A DNA stretch of 64,000 bases from Monomorium pharaonis (GCF_013373865.1 NC_050473.1:2232001-2296000), one strand, 5' to 3'. Numbered from the stretch's first letter, positions 12,326 to 27,237 are shown. Numbers and translations: made by a program. Notes: generated by a model not told the origin, from the sequence alone.

Positions 12326-15300
12326 ATAGAAGACCGTGTGTCCTCGGAGCGTGTGTCTACGTACAGGCCGATAGGTATCGATCCCGTTGACTCTATTCAG
12401 TGTGCACGACTCTCGACGGGGTGAGTTATATACCGCGGGCCGGTGCTACGGTAGAGTAACCTCCCTTGTACACGCTTGGTAGCGTGTGTGCTTGTGAAAA
12501 CACCGATATCGTTATTTATGCATCGCGCCGATGGTAGGCTGTATATCTCGTCTCCCGAATGTATCTCCCTCGCTCTCACTTTTCCTCTCTCCCTCTCTCC
12601 CTCTTTCTCTGTCATCCGCTCGCACTCTCTTTTTACTTCACTGCACTTGCAGTCCTTCGAAAACTGCGTCAGGGCCCGTCGGTGAAGTTACGGTTAGATT
12701 GTGGCTTTCTCGGGAATTCTCTGGATTTTTACGTGCATTCCCCCAATCCGTCGCGTCGCGGGATTCGTTTTCTCGTACTCGATGTGTACTCTACTCCTCG
12801 TGTTTCGCTCCCTCGGCGATACCGTCAAGCACCACCGAGCCGCTCATCTCTTTCTTTCGCTTCCCCTTTATCTATTTCTCCGTCTCTTGTCTCCGCTTTC
12901 GCAAACTGTGTCGGGATTTAATGCCTCGTGGTTCAGATGTTTTCCGTGCTGCCCGCAACACTACGTGAATTAATCGCGCGCCGATTTGCCGGTATGCACG
13001 GTCAACATGCGTACATACACAGGCAACATTGATATTTCGCAAATAGGCTAAACGCATTGTTGAACAATGCGGACGGGCGGCAAACTCTGCGCCCGACAAA
13101 TGCAATCATTGCGACGCAATATTATTATATTTCGGGAGCAAATGTTTTGTGATGTTAGGCAGTTGTCCCGTCCGCGCGTGTTATAATGTAATCGAACCTA
13201 TTACGATATTTGTAGCGCACAATATAAGAATGCTTTTATGAAAAGCCTTCCTAAAAGCACCATATATGTATAATAATATCAATCGCTTTTACATCATTAA
13301 CGCACTTAATTTGAAAGTAATGGTAAAACATATATTAATGTTATTAATATTAAAATACAATTAATATTAAAAAGGAATAATCATGCATATTTTTATGGAT
13401 ATACACAATTCAATCATGAATTAAATGCATATAATTATTTATTTCCATGTTGGCTGGAGAGAAGTGACTCGGCAAATGGCAATTCACGGCTGACGAAACC
13501 GGGTATTCAATAAAAGATCAACGTTAACTATACTTTCTGGCACTATCGTTCACTATCTCTCACCGTAGGTTATTTTGCCCCATTTCCAATCTATTCATCG
13601 GGCATTGTCGCCGATTGTTCACGATCGCACGATTCAATATCGCGTTTGGTGTCTCTCCGTTAACGACCGTCAAAGTGCACCGGATGCCGTCAATAGTAGA
13701 CGCGAAAGTGTTAACGGGCGCGTTGCAAAAAAAAAAGTGAGGGGGAAAAAGTGCGAGTATATTGCGATCATCAGTGTAAAATGAAAAATCGCGCTCCCCC
13801 GCGCGACGCGGACGGGACGGGATGGAAAACGTGGCCGAATCGTTTTTATCTCGACGTACGCGGCTTTAATTTCGCAGTCATTACCGTTATTATTTCTCCG
13901 CGTTCGACCAAACAATTTACACGATGAATACGCCCGAGTATACAATAACGTACGAAATTAAAAAAAGAGATCGACACGTATGGGCAAATATTTCCATACT
14001 CACGTTGCGCTGCACGAGCGCAACATCACCGTTCGCGACCGAACATTGGCTAATTAAAACTATTTATCCCAAATGTGTATAAAGGTCCGTTTTAAAATCA
14101 TCATGAAATAAACGCCGATTATTTGTTCCTACGTCATCCGCTTTGGCTTTTCGTATCATAAGCGAATAAAATTATACGCCGTTAACGAAACACGCCACAC
14201 GTTTTATCGCAACGATACGATCTCAGAGAGATAATTTTAGAGTCAAAATTTTGTCAAGAAAATCCAATAACGCGTCACGCGATAAGTTTTCCTTACGTCG
14301 TTTTCCAGTTTCTACTCTCTCCGGACCGTCGAATACCAGAGACCTTTTCCTCGATGATCGTTGAGAGCGGATGCTCTCCTCGCGCGGCTTTGTCCGCCGC
14401 AACGAAGGCCAGTGATTAGAGGTGATTCCATTTTTCCAGTTCACCCTCCAAACTACCGCCTGAACTCTCATTATTATAAAGTCACTAACGAACCGAGGAA
14501 GCGTCCCGCAGACCATTCGATTTCTCTCTTCCTCCTTCTCGTGTCCGTTCTTTTCCTTAAATCGCCTTCCCCGCGTTTCTCTCCTTCCCCATTTTACTTC
14601 AATTTTCTCGGTTTTCCTATCGTTCTATGGCCACGGACCAAATCGATTCCCTTCACAATTCGCACTCGCAAACTGAAGATTGAGGCACTCAAGTTACAAA
14701 GTAGCGACGGCTTTGAAATGTCTGCTTAAGTAATCATAACATATAAGTAGTAATATTCTGAACTCTGTTTGTTTATGCACCTGCCGCAAACTTCGCTTGC
14801 ACACTTATAGCACACGAACAACTTGTGTGTTTCGTTGGCACGGAGGCAAGAGCTATAAATAGTGTAAGAAGTTATAGAACGTTTGAAGTTTACGGAATAC
14901 TTTTTTTTATAAAACTTTGTCGCGTATTACGCAACGGCCTTTCTTTTTTTAGTCATTGCAGATTAGGTTTTATCAAAGTTTCCATCAAAGTTCTTAGAAA
15001 TTATTTTTCTTTATGTAGTTATTACGTTATCTGTTAAAATTATCTCATAGTCATTTAATTAGTAAAATGGAGTAATATTTATCATTAGAAAGTAATTATA
15101 GCATAAAAGGATTACAACGAAAATATCTTTTCAAGTAGATTGAAGTAAAAATTTCGAAGGAAAGAGCCCGTGTTCCGGTACTTCAAGGAGTTTTCATACA
15201 ATTGAGCAGATTCGATAAAGTTACCATCGGTTCGCATCCTTCGCTCGCTTTCCGACGAGTTTGAATCATCGGCTTGAAACGCGGTAGTTCGAGCCATTCA

Positions 15301-18300
15301 TTAGCGGAGAAAACTTTTAATACCCACTTTTATCAATAACATCAATTCATCAGTACGTTGCAAAAAACGTACTTTAAGATTACGTTTTTATACATTATAT
15401 ATTTCCAAGTTGTAAGAACAACGTAATTGGTACAGATAATACTAATGTTAAATGTTAAAAGTAAAAAATTAATAGTAGAATAATAAACGGAGATCGTTGG
15501 AAGAATATTATTTCGTGTATAACCACGAAAATAAAAATGCATATTTCCGATGAATAAAATAGCCGGTTATCTTGACGCGCGAGCAAAAAAAAATAGCTTT
15601 CCGAGAGCTTTAGCTCTATTTGAGCGATAATAAGAGCCGTGGGCGTGACAAACTTATTCGCATGGAAACAACGAAGTCTTGAATTCGAAGCTTTCGTAAC
15701 AGCTAGGAATAATAAAGACTATCCAAGGTAAATGTTTTCACGACGGGTAAGTACGTGCGCACCATGAATATGCAAATCCGCAACAAATTTCCCCTCCTCG
15801 TCCCTGTGCCCACGAAACACCTTTTTCTGGTTGCCTGATTAACACCTCGTGAAAGTAAAATCAGCGAATTAGCGATTCCGACTTCCGCCATTACGCGCCC
15901 TTATCTTCAATTCAATACGTTCCATTATAATCGATTAATTTCGTCACTTAAATCCCATCTGAGGCGACGCTATGTACTTAATTCGTAGTAGATGCCCAGC
16001 AGCTGTTTTCGCTCTCTATGGTGTTTTCTATAATAACTTCCGCAACGTTCCGAAGCTCTTTAGCCATATCGAAGCAATTTTATCTCTCCCGTATCTTCTT
16101 AAGACAACGTGTTTACTTTGAAACTTTCGAACCGCCGTACTTTTCTGCGAAGACACTTGTTTTTCGCGTAATCATTCCACGATTTTATGTCCATTTTTTT
16201 TTTACTTATTATTGTCTTTCGTATTTTCTCGGGAAATAATAAACTATCCGAGTTTACTGTCGTCTCCTTCCCTATCTCTCGGCCTTTCTCTCTCCGAAAT
16301 GTAAGCTCGCCACGAAGTTTCCAACAACGTCCAGAATAACCGGGTTAAAGTATCCGCAATGCGCGAACATTTCATTTAACCTTGTTATATCAGATTTCAA
16401 ATGAGCGGGCAGATATTCTTGGACGGATCTTCACAGCAAAAATGCGCGGAACGATATTATCAGCGACTGATATTCGCGGTTAGTTCGAAACGTAGAGATA
16501 ACCGGCTCCGCCGACCAAGGCACTCCTCCGCGTAAGGCTTTGTAAAAACTTTCAACCTCGCGCCGACGTTTCAGCGTGTTTTATCGTCGCTCGACGTTAA
16601 AATAAAGTGACCGCGACGCGGAGCTCTCGCCTGCCGCTCTTTCAAGCCACCCTGCTTTCTCAACCGTCCCCGTCGGTCGGTCTATTCGCCGCAGCCTCGC
16701 TCTTGCTCCGCATACGCGGTCCGGGATATTGTTTTAGGGATGGCGTTCGAGCATCAACTGAAAATAGACCTGCCGTTGTGACACGCGTGCGTCTCATCCC
16801 TCTCTTTGCACCGTCGCCTTCACACCGGCCACCCTCCCGCATACGTACCGCTCCCGGCCAATGTCCGTTTCCCTTTCCCTTTTGGTTCATCGACGCGAGC
16901 GCAACCCCTGCCTGCCTTTCGCGGCGTTTTATGACAACACTAAATTTCGATGGGTGCGTGAAACGTAACGATATCAACCTGCTGCCCACTGGCCCCGCTG
17001 ATACCGACTGGCTATTGTTGCTGCGGCTATCACCAAATCATGCATTCCGCCAACTCCCCGAGGAAGATTATTCATTTCGTTCTCCGATCCATCGACGCTT
17101 TTTTATTTCGCTGTCAAGTGATATTGCACAACTAAGTTTAAACACAAACATGCAAGATACTAAAGTAATTATTAAGCTGCGTGGGAGATAAATTTAGTTG
17201 GTTCCTGTTTACAGCATGGAGTTATCGATAATATGACTGCAATAACCGAGAACAACGATATACTGAAGGCTTAAATTAAGCCAGAATAGGGTAATGCATA
17301 TTTCATTATGGTTACCATCATAGTTTAGAATGTTTCAAATGTAAATTTAGCCTACAGCATAATATCGATCGCTTCGGTAACCCTGTAACTTAGCTAGTCG
17401 ATGTAAAAGTGTTGCAAAAAAATTTTATTTTTATCACCAACTCCTATATTTGTCTTTATATTAGAACATGATTTTTATTGACATTATGTAATGTTGTAAT
17501 ATCTTTTCAAATTAATTATTCAAATTAAGTAACATAGTTAAATAATATTTGTGCAGTACATCAAACTAAAATTGTAAAGAAATTATTTTGTATTGTTGAA
17601 GTTAATCATATAACTAGTCAAAAACGATAATTATAATTTCGTTCTTCATGCGTGTTTGTTTCGAAAATAATAATAATATATTTAATAATAAAGACAAAAT
17701 TTTGTATTTTGCGTTCTGTATTTTTACAAGAAACGATATCACTGGTACGATTATTGTTCTGACGAAGTTTCCCCCTTCAGAAAATTTGATCGTGTAGGGA
17801 CGCCAAGGGTGGCCTCGCCGGAAGTGACGCCTAACAACGAGGAGGAAGGAACCTCCTCGTTTTCCCGGTCGCTGCAAAACACGACAGAGATTTATTAAAC
17901 TCTCCCGAGAGACGGAAAAGAGCTGAACGAGGAGCGGCGAGCAAACAATAAATTTAGGTTTAAGAAAACAGGATACGATGGTTGAAGGGGGATGACCGCG
18001 GACCGCTTTAATTCGTAGGTAACGCCCCTTGCAGACTGTGCTCAGGTTGATTTGTGATTTAAAGACGATGATTTTAAATCACTTGATAGGGATCAAGAAA
18101 ATTCTCGTTGGATGTTGTCGCCTTTGGAATCTTAATCTTAAAGACAAGTCACATGATAAAAAATGAAGACTATATACAAAAGACGCATGAACGGTTTTAT
18201 TGCTAACGGAAAATCTTATGTCGAATCTTCAAATATTAACACGAATAAATACAAAATTGCCTGTCTTTTATAGGAACAACATTTCCATTTCACTCTTAAT

Positions 18301-19193
18301 TTTTATGTAGTGCAGTATTTATATTTTATCTGTAGCTAACTTTTTCTTTAAATGTTTATAAGTGACTTTCTTCGAAGCAATACGTTTTCAATTACTTGAA
18401 TAAACTCGATGAAAAAATACGCGATAACATTAAGCTACCGACCGCCCATTCTATAATAGTAATCTGGCATCGACAATTCAATAGAGAGTTAGAAAAGATT
18501 TATGTGGCGCGAAATGCACGATTTGTAATACACGTAAAAATTATTCGGACACTTTTGAACGAACATGTGTTTGCACGTTGACTTCCGTAGGGAATATCAT
18601 ATTTTCCAGCAGGAAATATGACAGAAAACGTATAACATCGATTGTAAACGGCGCAACTCGATGTAACGCGCCATCGCCTTTCGTTGTTGCCGTACATTTC
18701 CATTATTGCACACTTAAACGTGCCGAAACAGAAAATTCGAAAAATTCAATATTATCGTATTGGTGCATTTCGTGCCTATCGGAAATATGAAAAGCATATA
18801 TCTGAGCCGACACGAATTTTATTGTACTACCTGCTGCGCGAGTAAAAATAGTTTGTCGCGAATCACTGCAGCGAAATGTACAGTGTATCGAATTCCAATT
18901 ACTCAACATGCTGCAAGCGAGTTTTTATCTCTCTCAATGCTAAACTTTACCTTTCACCGTTGAAATTCGTATCACGCTTTAAAATTTAATTGCATCTTTA
19001 TTTTGAAATGAATATTTTATATTAAAGCGAGGCGGAGCATATCGAATTGCAATGCAATTCACTGATTTATCTTTGCGTTTACCAATAACTCGTCAGGCCC
19101 TAATAGTCTTAGAGTCTTCAAAATTAATCGTCCATCCATTACGGGTGCTATTATATTTTTACATTTTTTATTTGTAACGAGTTGTATATAATT
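12325..19193. other. Long non-coding stretch
   Basis: CpG-rich parts (12330-13100, 13550-14700, 16250-17060) alternate with AT-rich parts (13200-13450, 17200-17760, 18130-19190). A 194-codon plus-strand frame at 16607-17191 is of a length expected by chance and shows no domain. A possible micro-exon (15704-15750, CAG acceptor and GTAAGT donor) reads LGIIKTIQGKCFHDG but has no supporting neighbour. Confidence 0.5.
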
Positions 19194-19436
19194 ACACTGA
19201 GAAAAAAATGTTGTTCATTCGACTAAATTTTTCAACTTAATTAAATTTATTTAGTTCAAGTATTTATACATTTAACTTAATTTATTTCATTATTATACAT
19301 TTAACTTAAATATACAAAATACTTAAATTTTAAATCAAATGTTTATATATTTGACTAAAATACAGAAATATTTGAATTAAACAAATTTAATTAAGTTAAA
19401 AAATTTAATCATGTTGACAAGTTTTTTTCTCAGTGT
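19194..19436. mobile_element. Foldback MITE with long terminal inverted repeats
   Basis: The left end TACACTGAGAAAAAAA (from 19193) and the right end (to 19437) are reverse complements. The inverted similarity continues inwards imperfectly for about 80-100 bp, including an identical AACTTAATTAAATTT in both arms. The element is about 243 bp, very AT-rich and has no reading frame, so it is non-autonomous. The flanking TA on both sides fits a TA target duplication as made by Tc1/mariner-type transposases; that family assignment is inference. The same CAC...GAGAAAAAAA end occurs at 34.8 kb. Confidence 0.85.
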
Positions 19437-22400
19437 ATCATAAATGTATAATATTCACAAATATTAATTCTTTTCAATTTTAAAATTATGTTAAATTTGT
19501 AATAACTTTATCTTTAATAGCATGATATATGATTAACGCGATTTTATTTTTCCCAGAAAGGCAGAAAGCACCAACTAACACCGTTAGCTTGAAAACTAAT
19601 AAACTATTGATAACTTATTACTCCAATAAATTTATTCTTTAATTAAATTATTAGAGATTATTTAAAGAAAATTATTTAGATATTTCTAAATTACAAACCT
19701 AAGGTTATTACAAAGCGTTACAGGCGTTTTTCGCAAATGCTGACACATCGTCGTGCATTATCACGCCATATTCCTCTCTTTTCGTAAAACGTGGTGCGGC
19801 TACCCACTGACAATGCCTGCACGTAGAAAGGTGCCGCGCGTGCACGGAAATTCAAGCACGTTCTCTCTTACTACCCGCGACGGGGCACCTTTAAGATAGG
19901 GTTCCGCAAGCAAGAAACGTTCCCGGTGCATCGGTCGCGATAAGGATCGCCAGGGGTTACCGGCGATGGTCCGTTCTAATTAATCAGCGATTCGTTAAAA
20001 CCGTCTCCGCAGGTCGATAACGCTCTACCGGGTTTGCGTTCGCCATCAGAACCCGAAGGACCAGGGGGACAAGGGAACGTGGGAGGAGTGCGATAGAGGG
20101 TGGGTGGCAAATCAGAGAGGGTGACTCGGGAGACAGTAGAGGGTGCTGGAAGAGAAGAGAGGGTCTGGCCGGAGGGCGTAGCACGGGTTGCGCCGGGCTA
20201 TACATTACGAGCTTTAGTAGGGTTTAGCCGTCGCTATATACCGTGTCGCGGTCACCATTCCGGACCACCTATACCTACGTACGACAGCGCGCGTGTCGTG
20301 CGTGCATACATACACGCGAGCGCGTACGCGAGCGCGCATGTAATCCCGCATGGATTCGACGGTACATGCGTAGGTCAGCGCACCATACGTGTATATATCT
20401 GCCGCTCGACCTCTAAGTGCGTATCGAGGTGTGCGTAAGCGGTTCGCACGCACATACCGAGACACAGATGCGTATGCTCGGCCTCGGAATATACGGTGTG
20501 TGCGAGAAACCCCGGTTCTCGCTCGAGACCATGTAGTAGTCTCCGTGACACTCGACCCCACGCGATAATGTCTATCAGCTCCATCACGCACTTTGACGAC
20601 CGCCTGCGCGCCGAGATCTTACTGTCTCATCCAACCGTCTTGCGCGGACGACTACGTGTTTTATCGAAATGATTCCTTGCTTCTAAAAAATCCTATATTT
20701 CCACGACACCCCGTATGATTGGCGCTGGTCCGCTACGATATTTGCGCCTCGATGCGAACCACCTATGTTTGGTAATTTTACGAGCGGGAATTTATAGACA
20801 CCGCGTGCACAAGGACTGCTATGTCTAATTACAATTATCATGTGCCGCCTGCAGCTTTCTGCGCGCGTGTAAAAATAGCCACGTTGCGAATCACGAATAA
20901 GGCAACGTACGAATGAAAACGTGGGCGATCCACCGCGACGCGCATTTAGACGTTGTGTTGGATGAGAACGGCATGAAAAGTTCCGGCCGTGTAGAAAGCA
21001 AAGTTAATGCTTCACGAGTTCGCGGATAAAGAACTTTCCCGCCGGCCTCAGAGTTAACTTCGTGACAATTCGATGAGGCGCACTCGTATTCGCGCTGAGA
21101 TGAGAAGATAATTTGATAATTTCCGCGCGACGTATTTGCATCGTATCCTGTTCTCTGTCTTTTGCGGTCCTTCGTTGCCAAACTAAAATGCAACAGTACA
21201 CCAGGATCAAAAGCAAATATGCGCATATGGATCTGTGCCCGAAATGTAGATAGTTTTCTGATTTTAGATAAGACACCTATATGTTTAAATGTAATTGAAT
21301 TTCTTTGATACATTCGAATTCAAACCTTCCTAATTTGATTCGAGCCATTTTTGATATTCGGGATATATGTGTATGTACGTATATCAATGTAGTAGTGAAC
21401 GAATTAAATGTGCAGTAATTTATGCATATATGATCTTATTAGCGACGTAATATCAAATAAGTTAAAAGACTGCTTCTCCATAACAATCAAATATGGAAAT
21501 CTACATTTGCAATAAGAATGTATCGTGACTAATCAATATAACAAGTTCTCTAAATAGTGTTCTCCAAAGGACCTTTTCGTTATATGTGAAGTTCTATTTG
21601 CAAAATTCCATTTCATTAAAAATGATAACCTTTTAAAATTAAAAACAATCTGCCTAGAGTAATATTAGAGTGTGCAATGATTAAATGCATTCGCCACATT
21701 TGACAGATGGATGTTTCATATAAGCGGACAGAGAGACAGAGAGACAAAAAACGCACATTTTCATGTATATAAAACAGCATGTTTTGCACAATCATCTGTG
21801 CACAAATATTCGAAAAAGTACTGACCACGGCTCGTTATCCCTCGTTCGCATCGTTTTCTGCGTAATTTAGAATATACGTATTCAAGAAGTCACGTCTGAA
21901 GCTCACATATCTCGCGTCTCACGACAGGTGTTACTATTCGCGCTTTTAACAAATTAAAGTGAACGGACAAAGAGAGACGTTTTTCCGGGGCTAAAAGAGC
22001 CGTAAGAACGGAGGGTAAGAGCACGCGGCCAGAAAGAGATGTACGGAAAGAGATGCGGAGGTGGAGGCAAGCGGATTGGTGCTAGACGAAAAGAGAGAGA
22101 GAGAGAGAGAGGGAAGGGGGAGGCAACGCACATAAAGAGAAGCGTCGAGACGTCAGGCGTTTCTCGCTTGCACGGCTTCGTAGAACCACCTTGCTATTAT
22201 ACTGATTACATTTTCAAATGCGCCTACTCGGGAATGCTCTCCTTCCCCAACTCATCCTCCCGGATCTTTCTTCGCCTTTCCGTCTCTCGTCTTCTTTCAC
22301 TGCTCCGGCAACATCTACGATCCGACATGTTCTATCTATTTTTTTTTTTTGCGTCTCCACGGATTTTATGACACTTTCGTCGCTCCTTCTCCCACGGTGC

Positions 22401-23955
22401 CATATTTCAAGAAACCCTCTCCCCGGCCTCTTTATCTTTCTCAGACGCGGTGTAAGAGCGACTTTCACGGGAGATGCGGGATAGACGATTCGCGGAGACT
22501 CACGACGAAATACCGGCAGAGTTTCCGTCCACTTCCATTTGCGCTTTGTGTGCGTATCGGCACGGAGAGTATCTGAATTTCTAAAAAGGTACGGCGATCG
22601 CGCATACGACTCGCTCACAATGCGCCGGTAAATCACCCCGGTCAGCGCAAGACAAAAGGTGGAATTCAACGGGAAAAAGTCGGTCACTGCAACAACGTAC
22701 TATGGATGCAAAGGCCTTGGGTTCGCTCGACTGATCGATTTCGAATGAATATTTACGACGACCCGCGCACCCTCCCCTCCCCCCCCCTCTCCCCCGCTTC
22801 TTTTTGACGCGCCGATTAGATTCTAAGGAAGAGGTGCGAATAACAATAAGTCCGCGTTGCAAGCCGTGCGATAAACTCGCCATTTGCATGCGCGGACTTT
22901 GTCCTCTCGCGCGTACGAGCTTATGGAAATTATGGAAATCATTTCGCCTGATAATATCGCCGTGCAGTAAATAACGAACGGCGAAGAAAGTAACGCGTAG
23001 CCTAATACAATAGAGAGTTCGCGCGGAGAGTTATCGTGCTACATACGCCATACTTTGAGAGATATTCGCGAGGGCGCATCCGGTCCGCGTGATAACGCGA
23101 CATCAATCATAACGATAACGAACGCAGGAGGAATCAGCCTGTCTACGAAATATTCCGCGCAATGACCGAACGAGAATAAAACCGCCGAGTATACTGCAAA
23201 CAAAGATCGTGTAATATATATATATCCGAGCGAGCGCCGATTGTATTTGCATGTCATTGAAGTATCGACGGCATTAGGTCATCGACCGACGACGGTTAAG
23301 TATTTTTAATAGGCGACTCAACCAAAGAAGCTCTCTCGCATTCATTGAACCGTTCGTCAAGTGCAACTGATTGCCGCTGTACTGGGAAGTTAATCATTGC
23401 CAACTGGATGGAAAAATAAGTTTCAATTATCTTAAAATTAGTAGATCTAATTAGCTAACTCGAATAATATCGAGTTTACTTGCGAAAAGAACTCTACAAA
23501 CATATAAAAAATTTATTTAGTTCAACAATCAAATTAGTAATATATAATTTGTCGATTCTCAAAGAATTAGTTCTTAATGTTTAAGTAATGTTTAAGCAAT
23601 CAAATAATTAAAGAATTGTGTTAAATTCATAGTATTGAAGTATATCTACAATTTAAATTATTCTTAATTATTTTCATTCTTCAACTCAAGGAATTGATTT
23701 AAGCTTGATTCTCTAATGTTTAACAGTTTAAGAATCATCATTACATACTATTTTAACGTAACAATAGTGTTAAGAACAGAGAGCATTATAGACATTTCAA
23801 AGTAAGAATCTTCGTCCGGAAGGACTTTTCTAAGGATCTTTCTAACAAGATGCAGAACAGCAAGATCAACGATGCAATTCTAAACACGCGCGGTGACTGT
23901 GTGCATGTGCGTGTGTATGCACATGTGTACGCAACGCCGTCCACAATTTCCTCAG
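19437..23955. other. Non-coding stretch with a CpG-rich centre
   Basis: CpG-rich DNA at 19740-21000 and 22000-23400 carries overlapping open frames on both strands with arginine-rich, low-complexity translations that I regard as chance. At 20285-20340 a CG/TG/CA alternating stretch containing the palindrome CGCGTACGCG could form Z-DNA. AT-rich DNA occupies 21360-21830 and 23400-23780. Confidence 0.5.
22092..22111. repeat. (GA)n microsatellite
   Basis: Short pure GA run within a purine-rich segment. Confidence 0.9.
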
Positions 23956-24096
23956 TGCACTGTCCATTACGACTTTCGAGGGACAATGAGACTTTATGGA
24001 CGATTCCTCCCTCCCCGGTCTTATCCCCTTGTAGTACCCTACGTGACATCAGCCCTAATGGTGTGCCTGGAGGTCGACACACCCTACACCATCAAC
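23956..24096 (+). CDS. Candidate symmetric internal exon, unknown protein
   Basis: A 141-bp segment is bounded by a good acceptor (TTTCCTCAG, exon from 23956) and a GTACGT donor after ATCAAC. It is open for exactly 47 codons in the frame starting CTVHYDFRGTMRLYGRFLPP, with natural codon rhythm and no low complexity. Its phase (0-0) does not match the first-exon candidate at 7333. The opposite strand is also open over the same bases, which weakens the case. No family recognised. Confidence 0.15.
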
Positions 24097-26499
24097 GTAC
24101 GTCGCGACGCGACTTTGCCTTTCTACTTTATGCAACGTGCACGTTGAGACATGTGTCATTATTTTCGCGCAACTATCTTCCTAGTTACCAACGGCACGTG
24201 CGACTTGCCGCTACTCGAACGTGCCGGCGGGATAATACATGTTGCATTTGTTTTCGTTAAAACGCTGACAAAACGCTGCTTCCCAACATGGCGACCCTTT
24301 AATCTTCATTCGCGCCGTCTCGTTTGGGATAACCTCGTTTTCTCGCGACGACAACGGACCTCTGCCTTTTATTGCCACGTGTTGCTCTATCGCAAATGCC
24401 AAAGCTCTCGGTATTATTATTATCGTTATAATATTATTTCTGTCACGAATTCAAAGACGCACTTGTGTGTGCAAAGCTTAATAAGACATGTATTATTATA
24501 TTGAGGCAAAAATATGAACTGTAGCTCTCGGGGCCGCTTCGAAACGCGACACACGTTAATTTGTCTTAGTGCATATATATTAATAATTAATTAACTAATT
24601 AATATTTTAATGGGCTATCGTGGGATTGTTGCATCTACACAAATACGCCTAGAAAACAAATGTGGTAATATTCATTACCGTATGAATGGTAGATTTTTCT
24701 CTATTATTTCGACACGTAATAAATATTCATTCGTCTTTATTGTGCCCACGTATTCGATACTGTGTCCGCGATAATATTACCATCGTTAATTATAATTTGA
24801 TTCAATTTCCTCGTTTATAACAATATCCTCGTTAATCCGCATCATATTTTCACTTTTAATCCCGTATCGAGTACTGTCAACGTTCACGCGTTGCTGATTC
24901 TATATTATCGATCGTCGTATAATAATCATGTATAATTGGTAAATTACTTGTTAAGCGACCAGAAAATTATGCCGATCCAATATGAAAATCGAGATCATAA
25001 ATACTATAACTTGTTACATATTATACGCTTCGGGATTTTCCGGCTTTGGCTGTACGTAAGGGATTAAGTGGCGTTGAAAATTACCATCCGCTCCCCTCCT
25101 CCCCTTCTGCTCCGCGATCAGATTTACAACTTAAACGAGTTAAATGACAAACTAAAATGTTAATATAGATCATCAAGAATAAACATCAGTAACAATAAAA
25201 TTTTATATAATGCTACTTTGACACATAAATACGCAACAGTCTTTTATCGATTTATAATTATTGTTGGTCCAGCATTACGTATCCAATTTATTGCAAAAGT
25301 TAGTAGCATTATGTGCTACGTTCAATAACATAACCTATTGCCTTCGTACTGCAACTTGTACAATTTATAATGAGCAATTTAAATGACATGATATCGCATA
25401 ATAACTTCAGGAAAATAATTCAATTTTTAGTCTGTTCCTCAGACAAAAATGTTGAAAATGTATTTGAAAATATATTACATTACTACCAGCGATGAAAAAC
25501 ACCTTTTGCCGCGGGGTGACTGATGTTTTCGAGATACATTGGAGCATCTGTTTCGATCTTGTATAAAATATTGCTGTACTGTCGGTTCTTTTTATTGCAT
25601 ATAAATGTCAATGTGTACATGAAATAATTCGTCCCAAAAAAGCTCGCTCTAGTTATTTTAGTTAATTAATGATTAAAATTATCAAAAACGTATTTCATAT
25701 TCTATCAAAAGTCTGATTATTCATTAAACAGCGTTTTATGACGAGATAATCTTTAGAAGATAAACGACATTTTCACCTCAATATTTTAATAATAATCTCA
25801 ATAATAATCATATTTTTTCAACCACCAGCAACTTGGAAAATCGCACAATAATCTGTAAAAAAAAGACTCGTGTGAGTTCTTAATGATGCGCGTAGCTAAT
25901 ATGCGTAAGAAATATCTAATTATCGCTGAAAACCTCTGAAATAATAAAGAAAAACGACCCCTTCGTTATATTCGGGAGACGTTGCAATCAATCTCTATTC
26001 CAAAGCAAAATTTCGAGCATTATCATGTATATCGCGTGTGGAACTCACGTAAACGACGGAATAATCTCGAATGAGAAATTCGTAGGGATTTATCTACTCG
26101 ACATTTACAAGCGAAGCAAAGGCTTTTTTTGGAGCGAACGGGCAGTGAAATCGACAGTGTCACGTAAAATCAATAGTTTTCTTAATACGTTCTTCGAGAT
26201 GTTCTTCAAATTATTAGTCTATACGTCAAAATTACCCAAAGTAAACTTGAAAGCTAAAAATCGAAATCTATCAGCATCGGAACGTAATTTCAACATATCA
26301 ATAGCGACAGGTTTCATTTGCCCTTTCGCGTTATACGTTATTCCGCAGAAAGATGGAAATAAAGCGATGATTTTTTTTTTGGTGCAACGCAAACGCTTGC
26401 ACGGCTCGCATTCATCGCGGTTTTTCGATCCGAAATACCGTCTGCGCGTGAAAGGGAGCGAAGGGGTTAACAGAGACTAATTTCTTCCCCTTATCGAGT
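24097..26499. other. AT-rich non-coding stretch
   Basis: Largely AT-rich from 24400 to 26000 with frequent TAAT motifs. A 151-codon frame at 26025-26480 has a true ATG but no recognisable domain and no supporting signal. No gene recognised. Confidence 0.5.
24580..24610. promoter_or_regulatory. Dense TAAT/ATTA cluster (possible homeodomain sites)
   Basis: Five TAAT/ATTA cores overlap within 31 bp (TAATAATTAATTAACTAATT, then AATATTTTAA). Homeodomain proteins bind such cores, often as ATTA dimers. In AT-rich DNA this can arise by chance. Confidence 0.25.
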
Positions 26500-27204
26500 C
26501 GGAGTGCCGCCCGAACAAATTTATCTCCCTGCGCGAGCCTCACATTCCGGTATGCAAGTGCATCGAGATTCGAGACCCCCACCTACATGCCTATCTCGAT
26601 GACCGAAACGACAATGGTATGAGATCCATCTCTCTGACAGTGGATCGCATTCGCCTGACATGCAGTTTCGAAGCACCTTTCCTCGCTCGGTGCAGCGGCT
26701 GCAGTTCGCAAACACTGGGCGTGGTGGGGAGACATGCAGCGCGCTCCGAAGGGCACGCGACCAGTCGCGGGGGGGCAGGTGTAAGGACCTAGGGGACGTA
26801 GAAAGACGAAAAGCAAAGAATAGAATGAAATGGAGGACTCGGTAGCACGCGTAGCGATCATTAGCTCTTTTAGTATCCCCAAACACCCACCTGGCTGGTA
26901 CATCTACGGTCCTCTATGCCTATCGCTCGTACGGTTGCCTCTACCATTGCACACGAGCACTGCACGACACTCTTAAATCACCATCATCTTCGCCACTGAT
27001 CCCTCCCCGCTGGAAACCAATCTCTCTCCTCCCAAGCCAAGTTAGCTCGAGGGACCAATCAGCGAGCGGCGCGGTACAGCGATCGGTCGGTCGGTCGGAT
27101 GGTCGCAAGGAAACACCGCAGTACCGGTACCGCATTCGCGGATCCAGGTAGAGAGAGAGAGCTTGCTCCGAGATGGAGAGCACTGCACTTGTTGTCTATT
27201 AGCA

Positions 27205-27235
<31 letters not shown>

Positions 27236-27237
27236 TG
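27205..27237. repeat. (CTG)n trinucleotide repeat
   Basis: Nine pure CTG units then TTGCTG. Depending on strand and frame it would encode polyalanine, polyglutamine or polyserine; no frame is established. Confidence 0.95.

Noticed and set aside
16607..17191. 194-codon plus-strand open frame
   Set aside because: No true ATG start, low-complexity arginine/serine/proline content, no domain or splice support.
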